Positions 50,209-61,460 of a DNA stretch of 64,000 nucleotides are shown here, piece by piece. Within the stretch, counting starts at the first letter, position 1, and every line of letters starts with the position of its first letter. A program made the position numbers and the translations under genes. The notes below the pieces were generated by a model. That model was not told the origin of the DNA. It saw only the letters and a list, made by a program, of their open reading frames with translations, and searched no databases. The DNA is from Orbaceae bacterium lpD01 (GTDB lineage: Bacteria > Pseudomonadota > Gammaproteobacteria > Enterobacterales > Orbaceae): positions 558,001 through 622,000 of the forward strand of contig CP133959.1 of the NCBI GenBank assembly GCA_036251705.1, given 5' to 3'.

Positions 50209-51357
50209 ATGTCGCTTTATTGGAAATCCTTCAAAGATATATTAATTCGTTTATTAACTAAGCCGATATGGATGATGTTATTTATCTCATTAGCCTTGAT
50301 GGGATTGGTCTATATGAATCAAACGATTCGTGATCTGCCGGTAGCAGTTATTGATCTTGATCACTCAACAACTAGTCGAGATTTGATTCGTCAGCTTAAT
50401 ACCAGTTCAAAAATCGAAGTGATACCTTATAGTGATATTCCGCAAGCGATTGCGGATATAAATAATCAGAAAATTTTTGCCGCGATAGTTATTCCAAACC
50501 ATTTTGAAGCTTTTTTAATGAAAAATAAAGATGTGACGGTTCTCGGTTATGGGGATGCATCAAATCGGTTAGCTAACGGTCTTATTCAACAAGATATTCT
50601 GGCTTCTTATAAGGCTTTTCTGGCTAGTTTCCATAATAATACGATGAGAAATAGTGGATTTCAGGATGAGCAGATTGATATCATTTTAAATCCAATTCGT
50701 AGTCAAACGGTTGCGCTGTTTAATCCTGGCGCAAATTTTGCCGCGATCACTTTCCCTGGTCTGCTCGTCATGTTACTCCAGCATTCCTTGATGATTGCAT
50801 CAACCCGAACGAACATTGCGCTGCATAGTTTACCGCAAGGTAAGCCGCCGAAAGCGGTCTTTTTAGGTAGTTTATCGGCACTGGTACCGATTTGGTTATT
50901 TCTCTCAATCATACTGTTTGTGCTTTGGCCATGGGTGCTTGGTTACCGGCAATTAGCGTCAATTCCGGTTATTTTGATGATGACTTTTCCCTTTTTATTT
51001 GCGGTAATTGGTCTAAGTAAATTGCTCACGGAGTGTTTAAGACGGGTTGAGATGATCTATTTAACATTATCTTTCTTAACTACGCCGGTTTTCTATCTTT
51101 CAGGAACAATTTGGCCACTTGAAGCCATGCCAACATGGGTATGGTGTATTTCTCATTTGCTTCCATCAACGTGGGCAGTGAATATGATTGCTGGTGTCAA
51201 TCAAATGGGTTTAAGCTTATCTAGTGTTGGTTTTAACATGTTAATGCTCTTTTTGCTTGGATGTTTTTATATCATTTTGGGTTTGTTTATTTCGGGATTA
51301 CGCAATGGTACTCTTCGACAACGTTTCAATTTTTCATCACGCAGCAAAATAAACTAA
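50209..51357 (+). CDS. ABC-2 type permease, second subunit
   Basis: Paralogue of the preceding gene with the same plan: an N-terminal helix (about 18-36), periplasmic domain beginning MNQTIRDLPVAVIDLDHSTTSR, and C-terminal helices with a typical ABC-2 end (SGTIWPLEAMPTWVWCISHLLPSTWAV, shown here as key residues only in short runs: FYLSGTIWPLE, LLPSTWAV). 382 residues. AGAGGTG lies about 12 bases before the ATG. It ends the operon; menA begins 73 bases later and may be transcribed with it. Substrate unknown. Confidence 0.85.
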   Translation: MSLYWKSFKDILIRLLTKPIWMMLFISLALMGLVYMNQTIRDLPVAVIDLDHSTTSRDLIRQLNTSSKIEVIPYSDIPQAIADINNQKIFAAIVIPNHFEAFLMKNKDVTVLGYGDASNRLANGLIQQDILASYKAFLASFHNNTMRNSGFQDEQIDIILNPIRSQTVALFNPGANFAAITFPGLLVMLLQHSLMIASTRTNIALHSLPQGKPPKAVFLGSLSALVPIWLFLSIILFVLWPWVLGYRQLASIPVILMMTFPFLFAVIGLSKLLTECLRRVEMIYLTLSFLTTPVFYLSGTIWPLEAMPTWVWCISHLLPSTWAVNMIAGVNQMGLSLSSVGFNMLMLFLLGCFYIILGLFISGLRNGTLRQRFNFSSRSKIN

Positions 51358-51430
51358 TCTAATCTTACTTTATTTATCATGTGTTAACGATTATTCTTAA
51401 TAGTATGAATAATAAGGTTTAATTACATTG

Positions 51431-52339
51431 ATGAAATATCGCATTTATTTATCTGCCTGGGTGAGTAGTTTAAGATTAAAAACTTTACCGCTAGCTATTT
51501 CAGCTATTTTAGTGGGTAACGTTTTGGCTTACTGGCAAAAACAATTTGATTGGCTGATTATGCTTTTGTGTATAACCACCGCAGCGTTGCTACAAATTTT
51601 AGCCAATCTTGCCAATGATTATGGTGATACGATTAAAGGGGTGGATAAACCAGACCGAATTGGGCCTAAGCGCGGCATTCAGCATCATTTGATAACCATC
51701 AAACAGCTCTCTATCGCTTTAATGATTAATGTGATTTTGGTTGTGATATTAGGTTTAATCCTGTTAGTGATTGCTAACTTAAATAGATCTGTTTTCTGGT
51801 TATTTATCATGTTAGGCCTATTGAGTATCATCGCGGCTATTACCTATACAATGGGCAATAAGCCTTATGGATATAATGGGCTGGGTGATATTTCAGTATT
51901 GCTGTTTTTTGGTATTATCAGTGTGATTGGAAGCTATTATCTTCAGACCAAAATATTATCATTATCTATTATTTTTCCTGCAATAGCCTGTGGTTTTCTA
52001 TCGGTTGCTGTACTTAACATTAATAATTTAAGAGACAGGCAGAGTGATAGAATGAATAATAAAAAAACGCTCATTGTTTTTATTGGTGATAAATGGGGTC
52101 GTTACTATCATATTATATTATTAATAGTTGCAATGCTTCTGTTCAACTATTTTAATTATAATTACTTATCCAACCCGTGGAATAGCTTATGCTTGTTTAT
52201 TATTCCGTTTTTTTATTTGATATGTTGTCGTGTATTGAAAGCAAAGAGGGCATATGAGTTTGCGGCACTATTTTTGCCGATGATCAAACTGTCATTAATA
52301 ACGAATTTGTTGTTTTGTGTCGGCGTTCTACTGAGCTGA
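51431..52339 (+). CDS. menA: MenA, 1,4-dihydroxy-2-naphthoate polyprenyltransferase
   Basis: Integral membrane enzyme that prenylates DHNA to make demethylmenaquinone, the low-potential quinone used by fumarate reductase. The Asp-rich motifs are NDYGDTIKGVD near 63 and NNLRDRQSD near 200; eight or nine hydrophobic helices are visible. The ATG at 51431 gives 302 residues (E. coli 308); a TTG one codon earlier is possible and is better spaced from AAGG. rraA follows, as in E. coli. The octaprenyl donor would come from IspB. Confidence 0.94.
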   Translation: MKYRIYLSAWVSSLRLKTLPLAISAILVGNVLAYWQKQFDWLIMLLCITTAALLQILANLANDYGDTIKGVDKPDRIGPKRGIQHHLITIKQLSIALMINVILVVILGLILLVIANLNRSVFWLFIMLGLLSIIAAITYTMGNKPYGYNGLGDISVLLFFGIISVIGSYYLQTKILSLSIIFPAIACGFLSVAVLNINNLRDRQSDRMNNKKTLIVFIGDKWGRYYHIILLIVAMLLFNYFNYNYLSNPWNSLCLFIIPFFYLICCRVLKAKRAYEFAALFLPMIKLSLITNLLFCVGVLLS

Positions 52340-52361
52340 TAAATTAACTGGCCAATTGGTT

Positions 52362-52391
52362 TTGCGTTAAATGGCTAATTAGCGTTATACT
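52362..52391 (+). promoter_or_regulatory. Promoter of rraA
   Basis: TTGCGT (52362-52367), an 18-base spacer and TATACT (52386-52391), about 28 bases before the rraA ATG. This lets rraA be expressed apart from menA. Confidence 0.65.
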
Positions 52392-52419
52392 AAATGAAAT
52401 TTTTTTATAGGAGCATGAA

Positions 52420-52908
52420 ATGGAATGTGATACTTCAGTTCTTTGTGATTATTATCCTGAAGACGTTAATGTAGTAGAACCTTTATTTACAAATTTTGGT
52501 GGTATTACTTCCTTCTCAGGGCAGATAGTCACAGTTAAATGTTTTGAGGATAATGGTCTTTTATATGAACTTCTACAAGAAAGTGGTGTGGGTAAAGTCT
52601 TAGTCATTGATGGTGGCGGATCGGTGCGAAGAGCATTAGTCGATGCTGAACTCGTTGATATCGCTATTCAGAATCAATGGGAAGGCATCATTGTTTATGG
52701 TGCTGTGCGCCAGGTTGATTATTTAGCTGAAGCTGAAATCGGTATTCAGGCATTAGCTGCTATCCCAGTTGGTGCTGATGATCAAGGTATTGGCGAGAGT
52801 GATATTCGTGTCAATTTCGGTAGTGTGACATTTTTTTCTGGCGATTATTTATATGCAGATAATACGGGTATTATTTTATCTGAAATACCTTTAGAAATTG
52901 AAGATTAA
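52420..52908 (+). CDS. rraA: RraA, regulator of ribonuclease E activity
   Basis: Trimeric protein that binds RNase E and lowers its activity, so it shifts mRNA turnover globally. The sequence matches E. coli RraA through almost its whole length ([60 protein letters not shown]). 162 residues (E. coli 161). AGGAG precedes the ATG by eight bases. Downstream of menA, as in E. coli. Confidence 0.97.
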   Translation: MECDTSVLCDYYPEDVNVVEPLFTNFGGITSFSGQIVTVKCFEDNGLLYELLQESGVGKVLVIDGGGSVRRALVDAELVDIAIQNQWEGIIVYGAVRQVDYLAEAEIGIQALAAIPVGADDQGIGESDIRVNFGSVTFFSGDYLYADNTGIILSEIPLEIED

Positions 52909-52948
52909 AATGATTTGCTAAGATAGTATTACATTAGGCTATTAAGAT

Positions 52949-52988
52949 GAACACCGCACAATAATCTGTTTTATTGTGCGGTGTTTTT
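52949..52988 (+). terminator. Terminator of rraA
   Basis: Perfect 14-base stem (52951-52964 with 52971-52984) with a six-base loop, followed by a run of T. Convergent with azoR. Confidence 0.93.
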
Positions 52989-53005
52989 TCATTTATACGT
53001 CTTGA

Positions 53006-53611
53006 CTAAAGTTGGGCGATAGTTTTTTTTGCTTGTTCAAGTGAATGTTGACGCGTTTCCTCGTTCACATTCGTCCCTTCTGCACGAATCACTTGAATAT
53101 TTTCAACACCAATTAAGCCTAGTACTGCTTTTAAATATGACTCTTGATGTTCAATATGACTCGCAGGTGGTTGACTATAGATACCACCTTGGGAAGATGC
53201 AATGATGACTTGCTTATTATTGACTAAGCCTTTAGGTCCTTGTGCAGTATAACTAAATGTTAGACCCGCCTGACAGATTTGGTCAACCCATGTTTTTAGA
53301 TTGCTGCTAATGGTTAAATTATACATCGGTGCACCGATAACAATAATATCAGCTTCTTTTAATTCGGCAATGGCATCTAAAATAGCTTGATATTCTTGTT
53401 TTTGCTCTTGCGTTAGTGCCGAAGTATCATTCGTACGGACAGCATTAGCTACTGCTAGATTGAGGTGTTTTGGTGGATTTTGGCCTAAATCTTTTTCGAT
53501 AATAGTCACATCGACATATTTATTTTTAAGGTGTACATTGATTTGATCGACAAGACTGTTTGAAACAGAGAATTCCCTTAGAATACTGCTTTTTAAGCTT
53601 AATATTTTCAT
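53006..53611 (-). CDS. azoR: AzoR, FMN-dependent NADH azoreductase/quinone reductase
   Basis: Flavodoxin-like NADH-dependent enzyme that reduces quinones and azo compounds by two electrons and protects against thiol stress. The FMN-binding GAPMYNLTISSNLKTWVDQI, the GPKGLVNNKQVIIASSQGG block and the C-terminal half match E. coli AzoR. 201 residues, as in E. coli. It is a single gene; the phosphate-binding N-terminus reads SLKSSILREFSVSNSL. It lies downstream of tufA on the same strand, beyond a terminator. Confidence 0.94.
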   Translation of the reverse strand: MKILSLKSSILREFSVSNSLVDQINVHLKNKYVDVTIIEKDLGQNPPKHLNLAVANAVRTNDTSALTQEQKQEYQAILDAIAELKEADIIVIGAPMYNLTISSNLKTWVDQICQAGLTFSYTAQGPKGLVNNKQVIIASSQGGIYSQPPASHIEHQESYLKAVLGLIGVENIQVIRAEGTNVNEETRQHSLEQAKKTIAQL

Positions 53612-53823
53612 TTTTTCCTCACTTAAATAATATTTTTAATTATGACTATAATTTTATACAATGCTAACTTGAATGATCGATTTATCGCATGCGTGCTTTT
53701 TTACCTGTAATGGATTCATCTATTTGTCAGGCTAACATAAGTCCAAAAATTGGCAAACGCAGATATCATACCATATTAATACTTGATTAAAAAAGTAGGG
53801 TAATATATTAGTTATTTTTCAGA

Positions 53824-53860
53824 CATAAAAAAGGCTGCCTTATAGGCAGCCTTTTTATCA
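53824..53860 (-). terminator. Terminator of the str operon after tufA
   Basis: Perfect 11-base stem AAAAGGCTGCC (53829-53839) and GGCAGCCTTTT (53845-53855), loop TTATA, with T-run on the minus strand. Confidence 0.92.
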
Positions 53861-53876
53861 AGCAAAGTAAGTAAAA

Positions 53877-55073
<1,197 letters not shown>

Positions 55074-55129
55074 TTAACGAAAACTCTTCCCCACGATGGT
55101 AGGGAAGAGCAAAATTGGTTAACAATGAA

Positions 55130-57241
55130 TTATTTAGCGTTACGCGCTTCAATAATTGCAGTTGCAATATTATTTGGTGTTTCATTGTACTTCAAGAACT
55201 CCATAGAGTATGAAGCACGGCCTTGCGTTTGTGAACGAAGGTCAGTTGCATAACCAAACATTTCAGACAATGGTACTTGTGCACGAACGATTTTACCAGT
55301 AGGGATATCATCCATACCTTCAATCATACCGCGACGACGGTTCAAGTCACCAATAACGTCTCCCATGTAGTCTTCAGGTGTTTCCACCTCAACTTTCATG
55401 ATTGGCTCAAGCAATACTGGTTTCGCTCTTCTAAATCCTTCTTTAAACGCAAGTGAAGCAGCTAATTTAAACGCTAACTCAGAGGAGTCGACATCATGGT
55501 AAGAACCAAAATGTAAACGCACACCAAGATCAACTACTGGATAACCAGCAAGTGGACCTGCTTTAAGCTGTTCTTGGATACCTTTATCAACGGCTGGGAT
55601 ATATTCACCAGGAATTACACCACCTTTGATTTCGTTAACAAATTCGTAGCCTTTTTCGTTTGTGCCAGCTTCAAGCGGATATAGGTCGATAACAACATGA
55701 CCATACTGACCGCGACCACCAGACTGTTTAGCATGTTTACCTTCAACATCTTTAACCAAGTCACGGATTGTTTCACGGTAAGCAACCTGAGGTTTACCTA
55801 CGTTAGCTTCGACTTTAAACTCACGTTTCATACGGTCAACGATGATTTCAAGATGAAGTTCACCCATACCTGAAATGATTGTTTGACCAGACTCTTCATC
55901 AGTGTGAACACGGAAAGAAGGATCTTCTTGTGCAAGACGACCTAATGCTAAGCCCATTTTTTCTTGGTCAGCTTTAGTTTTAGGTTCAACAGCAACAGAG
56001 ATAACTGGTTCAGGGAATTCCATTCTTTCTAGAATGATGGGTGCATTTTCAGCACACAGTGTATCACCTGTGGTTACATCTTTAAGACCGATTGCTGCTG
56101 CGATATCACCTGCGCGAACTTCTTTAATTTCTTCACGCTTGTTTGCATGCATTTGAACGATACGACCAAAACGTTCTTTTTTGTCTTTAACTGAGTTAAG
56201 CAGTGTATCACCAGAGTTAACCACACCAGAATAAACACGGAAGAACGTTAAGTTACCCACAAATGGGTCAGTTGCAATTTTAAATGCTAATGCAGAGAAC
56301 GGCTCATCATCACTAGAGTGACGTTCTGCTGGCTGACCATTTTGTAGTTCGCCTTTAATTGCTGGAACGTCTGTTGGTGATGGTAGATACTCGATAACTG
56401 CATCAAGCATAAACTGAACGCCTTTATTTTTAAATGCACTACCACAAGTAACTAGGATAATTTCGTTCGCAAGAACACGTTGACGTAATGCTAATTTAAC
56501 TTCTTCTTCAGTTAAATCTTCTCCGCCAAGGTATTTTTCCATTAGCTCTTCATTCGCTTCAGCTGCTGCTTCGATCAGATTACCACGGTGCTCTTCAACA
56601 AGATCAACCATATCTGCAGGGATATCTTCGTAAACAAAGCTTGTACCCTGATCGGCATCATTCCAGTTAATGGCTTTACGTTTTAATAGATCGATAACAC
56701 CTGTAAATCCTTCTTCAGCACCAATTGGTAATACAAGTGGAACCGGAACCGCAGCTAAACGTGTTTTGATTTGTTCAACAACACGTAAAAAGTTAGCACC
56801 CATACGGTCCATTTTGTTTACAAATGCGATACGTGGAACATGATATTTGTTCGCTTGACGCCATACTGTCTCTGATTGAGGTTGAACACCACCAACCGCA
56901 CAGTAAACCATAACAGCACCATCAAGAACACGCATTGAACGTTCAACTTCGATAGTAAAGTCAACGTGGCCTGGGGTATCAATGATGTTTACACGGTGTG
57001 GTTCAAACTGTTTGGCCATTCCTGACCAGAAAGCCGTGGTTGCCGCAGAGGTAATAGTAATACCACGCTCTTGTTCCTGTTCCATCCAGTCCATTGTTGC
57101 GGCACCATCATGTACCTCACCCAATTTATGGTTTACACCGGTATAGAACAAAATACGTTCTGTTGTCGTAGTTTTACCTGCGTCAATATGTGCACTGATA
57201 CCGATATTACGGTAGCGTGCAATAGGAGTTGTACGAGCCAT
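55130..57241 (-). CDS. fusA: Elongation factor G
   Basis: GTPase that drives ribosomal translocation and, with RRF, ribosome recycling. The G domain carries [24 protein letters not shown] and NKMDRMGA, followed by domains II-V with RRGMIEGMD near the C-terminus. 703 residues (E. coli 704). AGAGG lies before the ATG. Part of the str operon between rpsG and tufA. Confidence 0.98.
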   Translation of the reverse strand: MARTTPIARYRNIGISAHIDAGKTTTTERILFYTGVNHKLGEVHDGAATMDWMEQEQERGITITSAATTAFWSGMAKQFEPHRVNIIDTPGHVDFTIEVERSMRVLDGAVMVYCAVGGVQPQSETVWRQANKYHVPRIAFVNKMDRMGANFLRVVEQIKTRLAAVPVPLVLPIGAEEGFTGVIDLLKRKAINWNDADQGTSFVYEDIPADMVDLVEEHRGNLIEAAAEANEELMEKYLGGEDLTEEEVKLALRQRVLANEIILVTCGSAFKNKGVQFMLDAVIEYLPSPTDVPAIKGELQNGQPAERHSSDDEPFSALAFKIATDPFVGNLTFFRVYSGVVNSGDTLLNSVKDKKERFGRIVQMHANKREEIKEVRAGDIAAAIGLKDVTTGDTLCAENAPIILERMEFPEPVISVAVEPKTKADQEKMGLALGRLAQEDPSFRVHTDEESGQTIISGMGELHLEIIVDRMKREFKVEANVGKPQVAYRETIRDLVKDVEGKHAKQSGGRGQYGHVVIDLYPLEAGTNEKGYEFVNEIKGGVIPGEYIPAVDKGIQEQLKAGPLAGYPVVDLGVRLHFGSYHDVDSSELAFKLAASLAFKEGFRRAKPVLLEPIMKVEVETPEDYMGDVIGDLNRRRGMIEGMDDIPTGKIVRAQVPLSEMFGYATDLRSQTQGRASYSMEFLKYNETPNNIATAIIEARNAK

Positions 57242-57348
57242 TTTAATCCTCTAATTTAGTCGTTCGTTAATTTGTTTTAACTTTAATCAGTCTTTTACAG
57301 GCTATGCGAAGCAATAAACATTCGCATAGCTTGAGAAAAGTCTGAAAA

Positions 57349-57861
<513 letters not shown>

Positions 57862-57912
57862 TCAATGAGTTAATTGGAATGTAAATGTTTGGCCTTACTT
57901 AACGGAGAACCA

Positions 57913-58417
<505 letters not shown>

Positions 58418-58683
58418 GTTTTTGCTGCTTATCTGACGAGATGGAACCGGGATAAGATTTCTGTTTATTGAACAGATATTGATTAACCAGTCACACTTTA
58501 TCGGATTGTCAGTCAAAAATCACTATATGGTAGATTGTTATCGATGAATAATCGTTGCTTAGCAAAAAGCGATTTATCGAGTAAAATGATAGATTAATTA
58601 GGTTTTTTATATCGATGATTAAGATAATCTAAAAATGAATAGCAATAAGTACATCGATCAGTTTTCACGCAAGGATAGTTAAT
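58418..58683. other. Divergent region rpsL / ycdX
   Basis: Beyond the rpsL promoter the remaining 270 bases are AT-rich with no supported gene. The ycdX promoter must lie here; no convincing -35/-10 pair was picked out. ATCGAT occurs at several places. Confidence 0.45.
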
Positions 58684-59421
58684 ATGCAATATTTAATCGA
58701 TCTCCATATGCACACGGTAGCAAGTACGCATGCCTATAGTACACTGCAGGAGTATGTTCAGGTAGCTAAATCGAAAGGACTCAAAATCATCGCGATTACC
58801 AATCATGGTATGGCATTAGGTGATAGCCCACATCGTTGGCATTTCGTTAATCAACGTATCATTCCGCGGATTATTGATGGCGTTGGTATTTTACGTGGAA
58901 TAGAAGCAAATATATTGAATCTTGAGGGCGATATTGATTGTGACGACAATATGTATAGCGAACTTGATTTAGTGATTGCGGGTTTCCACGATCCCGCATT
59001 GGCGCCGATGGATATTGATAGCAATACACAAGCCATGATTGCGACGATTAAAAATCCGAAAGTGAATATTATTAGTCATCCTGGCAACCCTAAATATCCG
59101 ATTCATATCGATGAAGTGGCAAAAGCGGCTAAGCAGTATAATGTAGCTTTAGAGATTAATAACTCCTCTTTTATTTCGCGTCAGGGAAGTGATGATAATT
59201 GTCGTCAAATTGCTCAAGCTGTTAAAGATCACGGTGGCATGATCTCATTTGGATCTGATTCCCATGTGGCTTATACGGTAGGTAATTTTAGTCATTGCAT
59301 GGCGTTGATTGCACCACTTGATTTTCCCAAAGAGCGTATTATTAATTGTAGTGCAGCGTCACTGCTTGAGTTTTTATCGTTAAAAACGGATAGACAAATC
59401 CCTGAACTACTTAATGTTTAA
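58684..59421 (+). CDS. ycdX: YcdX, PHP-domain metallophosphatase
   Basis: Trinuclear-zinc PHP-family phosphatase; the E. coli enzyme is linked to swarming and dephosphorylates small phosphates in vitro. The metal ligands are visible: DLHMHT (residues 6-11), ITNHG near 39, GIEAN near 72, HPGNP near 131 and GSDSH near 193. 245 residues, exactly the E. coli length, with close similarity throughout ([23 protein letters not shown]). It is a single gene, convergent with adeP. Confidence 0.95.
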   Translation: MQYLIDLHMHTVASTHAYSTLQEYVQVAKSKGLKIIAITNHGMALGDSPHRWHFVNQRIIPRIIDGVGILRGIEANILNLEGDIDCDDNMYSELDLVIAGFHDPALAPMDIDSNTQAMIATIKNPKVNIISHPGNPKYPIHIDEVAKAAKQYNVALEINNSSFISRQGSDDNCRQIAQAVKDHGGMISFGSDSHVAYTVGNFSHCMALIAPLDFPKERIINCSAASLLEFLSLKTDRQIPELLNV

Positions 59422-59477
59422 AAGTATCAGGATGACGGATAATGCGCTGAAACAGCCAGTACCCGTCATCGCAAGAC

Positions 59478-60797
59478 TTAATGATCAATAAAGATAAATT
59501 TCAGGAGAAATAACGCAGCAACGGCAACAACACAAATATTAATTTGATTGAAACGCTTAGTCAGCACTTTCAAAATAACATAAGAGATAAAGCCAAGTGC
59601 AACGCCTTCACTAATTGCAAAACCAAACGGCATCATGACAGCAGTAATAAATGCGGGTGTTGCTTCAGTAAGATCACTCCATTTCACTTTAGTCAAACTT
59701 GACGTCATTAAAATACCTACATAAATCAGTGCCCCTGATGTTGCATAGATAGGCACAAGTTGGGCTAGTGGGGATAAGAAAATGACGAGTAAGAAGAGTA
59801 TACCCGTAACAATTGATGTTAAACCGGTACGTCCGCCAACCGAGATGCCTGCCGAACTTTCAATATAGGCCAGCACTGATGAGGTACCAAATAGTCCACC
59901 TAAGGTTGAGCTGAAGCTGTCTACTAACAGAGCTTGACGCATTTTCGGAAAACGACCTTTTTCATCAGCCAGACCCGCTTTATCGGTTAATGCGATAATC
60001 GTGCCTGATGAGTCGAATAAACTGATAATCATAAAGGAGAAAATCACCCCGGATAAAGCCAGATTAAACGAGCCGGCAATATCAACATGGCCGACAACAC
60101 TAGAGATTGACGGCGGCATTGAGATGATGCCCATATACTTGACGTCAGGATCAAAATAGAGTGAGAGCATTGTCACGACTAAGATGGCAATGAGTACGGC
60201 CGCATGAAAGTTTCTATAGGCTAAAACAATAATAATAAAGAAACCTAACGCCCCTAAAAGAACTGAAATGGACATTAAATTACCCATGGTGAGCATGGTT
60301 GCCGGCGAACTTACGACGAGTCCCATATTTTGAAAGCCCATAAATGCAATAAACAGGCCGATACCACTGCTAATGCCTATGCGTAAACATTGTGGTATAT
60401 GCGATATTAACCAATGTCGGACTTTAAACAGTGAGAGTAAGAAAAAGAATAGAGAGCCCCAGAATATCGCACCCATCCCAATTTCCCATGAATATCCCAT
60501 CGATAAAACGACGCCATAGGCGAAAAAGGCATTCAGTCCCATGGCGGGGGCTAAGGCTATCGGTAAATTGGCAACAAGACCCATTAGGATACAGGCGAAC
60601 GCAGAAACTAAACAGGTGAGTGCAAAGACAGCACTATGATCCATCCCCGCTTTCGCTAAAATATTGGGATTGAGAAAAATAATATAGACCATCGTTAAGA
60701 ATGTCGTACAGCCGGCGATAAACTCAGTGGAGAGTGATGAGCCTTTTTCTTTAATCTTAAAAAAAGATTTCGTTTGATTGGAACGGGAGTTATTCAT
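59478..60797 (-). CDS. adeP: AdeP-type adenine permease (NCS2/AzgA family)
   Basis: Proton-coupled purine-base transporter with about thirteen transmembrane helices. Segments TTFLTMVYIIFLNPNILAKAG, LAPAMGLNAFFAYGV, GHVDIAGSFNLALSGVIFSF-like blocks, DSSGTIIALTDKAGLADEKG and GGRTGLTS match E. coli AdeP (PurP) more closely than the guanine permeases GhxP and GhxQ, whose corresponding motifs differ. The length is 439 (E. coli 445). A single gene on the minus strand. Substrate preference for adenine is inferred from these matches. Confidence 0.88.
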   Translation of the reverse strand: MNNSRSNQTKSFFKIKEKGSSLSTEFIAGCTTFLTMVYIIFLNPNILAKAGMDHSAVFALTCLVSAFACILMGLVANLPIALAPAMGLNAFFAYGVVLSMGYSWEIGMGAIFWGSLFFFLLSLFKVRHWLISHIPQCLRIGISSGIGLFIAFMGFQNMGLVVSSPATMLTMGNLMSISVLLGALGFFIIIVLAYRNFHAAVLIAILVVTMLSLYFDPDVKYMGIISMPPSISSVVGHVDIAGSFNLALSGVIFSFMIISLFDSSGTIIALTDKAGLADEKGRFPKMRQALLVDSFSSTLGGLFGTSSVLAYIESSAGISVGGRTGLTSIVTGILFLLVIFLSPLAQLVPIYATSGALIYVGILMTSSLTKVKWSDLTEATPAFITAVMMPFGFAISEGVALGFISYVILKVLTKRFNQINICVVAVAALFLLKFIFIDH

Positions 60798-61024
60798 AAG
60801 GGGACCTAGTTGAATATGCAGATTAAGATAAATAAAAAACGCGCTTATAATATAACGAGAAAACGATGATGAACATCATAAATTCAGGTTTTTATTGATA
60901 TTTTGTTTGAGGTCGATGATTCTGCTTATTTTATAGCTTCGCTAAAATCGAGCGAATAAAAGCGTTTTGAGCCAGCAATAACGTGCCTTGATATCGCTAT
61001 CAAAGCCCATTACCATCAGCAAGA

Positions 61025-61381
61025 CTAACTCAGCTCTTCTAAACCACGAAAATATAATTCTGTGGCAATTGATTGATTTAATCGCCAGTGAATGACATCT
61101 TGTGTCGGATTCACCTTCTGAAAGTCTTGATAGTCGATAAAATATTTGATCGTATTAGCACCAACGCGATTATTAATATTATCAATAATTAATGCGACGT
61201 TTTCGTGACGCTCTTTTTTGAGCTGTAACATCTTATTAATCACGTTATCAGGAATTTGATCCTGTCCCTGTTCCCAGCGATGCCACTGTTCAGGCGGGAC
61301 TGGGCCTCCAATATATTGTGCTGCTTCAACCACTTTTAACATAAATAAACGACGTAATGCTTGTAATTCAATATTAGTCAT
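61025..61381 (-). CDS. ydiL: YdiL-like helix-turn-helix protein (DUF1870)
   Basis: Small DNA-binding protein of the YdiL group. It starts MTNIELQALRRLFML, and the region around residues 15-45 (EAAQYIGG...EQWHRWEQGQDQIPDNV) is a Cro/C1-type helix-turn-helix; the C-terminal half ELYFRGLE matches E. coli YdiL, whose length of 118 is identical. The target is unknown. The same fold occurs in Aca2, an autorepressor that controls anti-CRISPR genes in phages, but no anti-CRISPR candidate is adjacent. It lies 80 bases after ybaL on the same strand and may be co-transcribed with it. Confidence 0.85.
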   Translation of the reverse strand: MTNIELQALRRLFMLKVVEAAQYIGGPVPPEQWHRWEQGQDQIPDNVINKMLQLKKERHENVALIIDNINNRVGANTIKYFIDYQDFQKVNPTQDVIHWRLNQSIATELYFRGLEELS

Positions 61382-61460
61382 ATTAACTCCTCAATGAGCT
61401 AAGCCGATGTTTAAAAATAGGTTCTGTTAACTATAATATATTAAGCGCTATTTGTATTGA

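Noticed and set aside
59431..59470. Inverted repeat GATGACGG / CCGTCATC between ycdX and adeP
   Set aside because: 24-base loop and no T-run; not enough for a terminator or site call.
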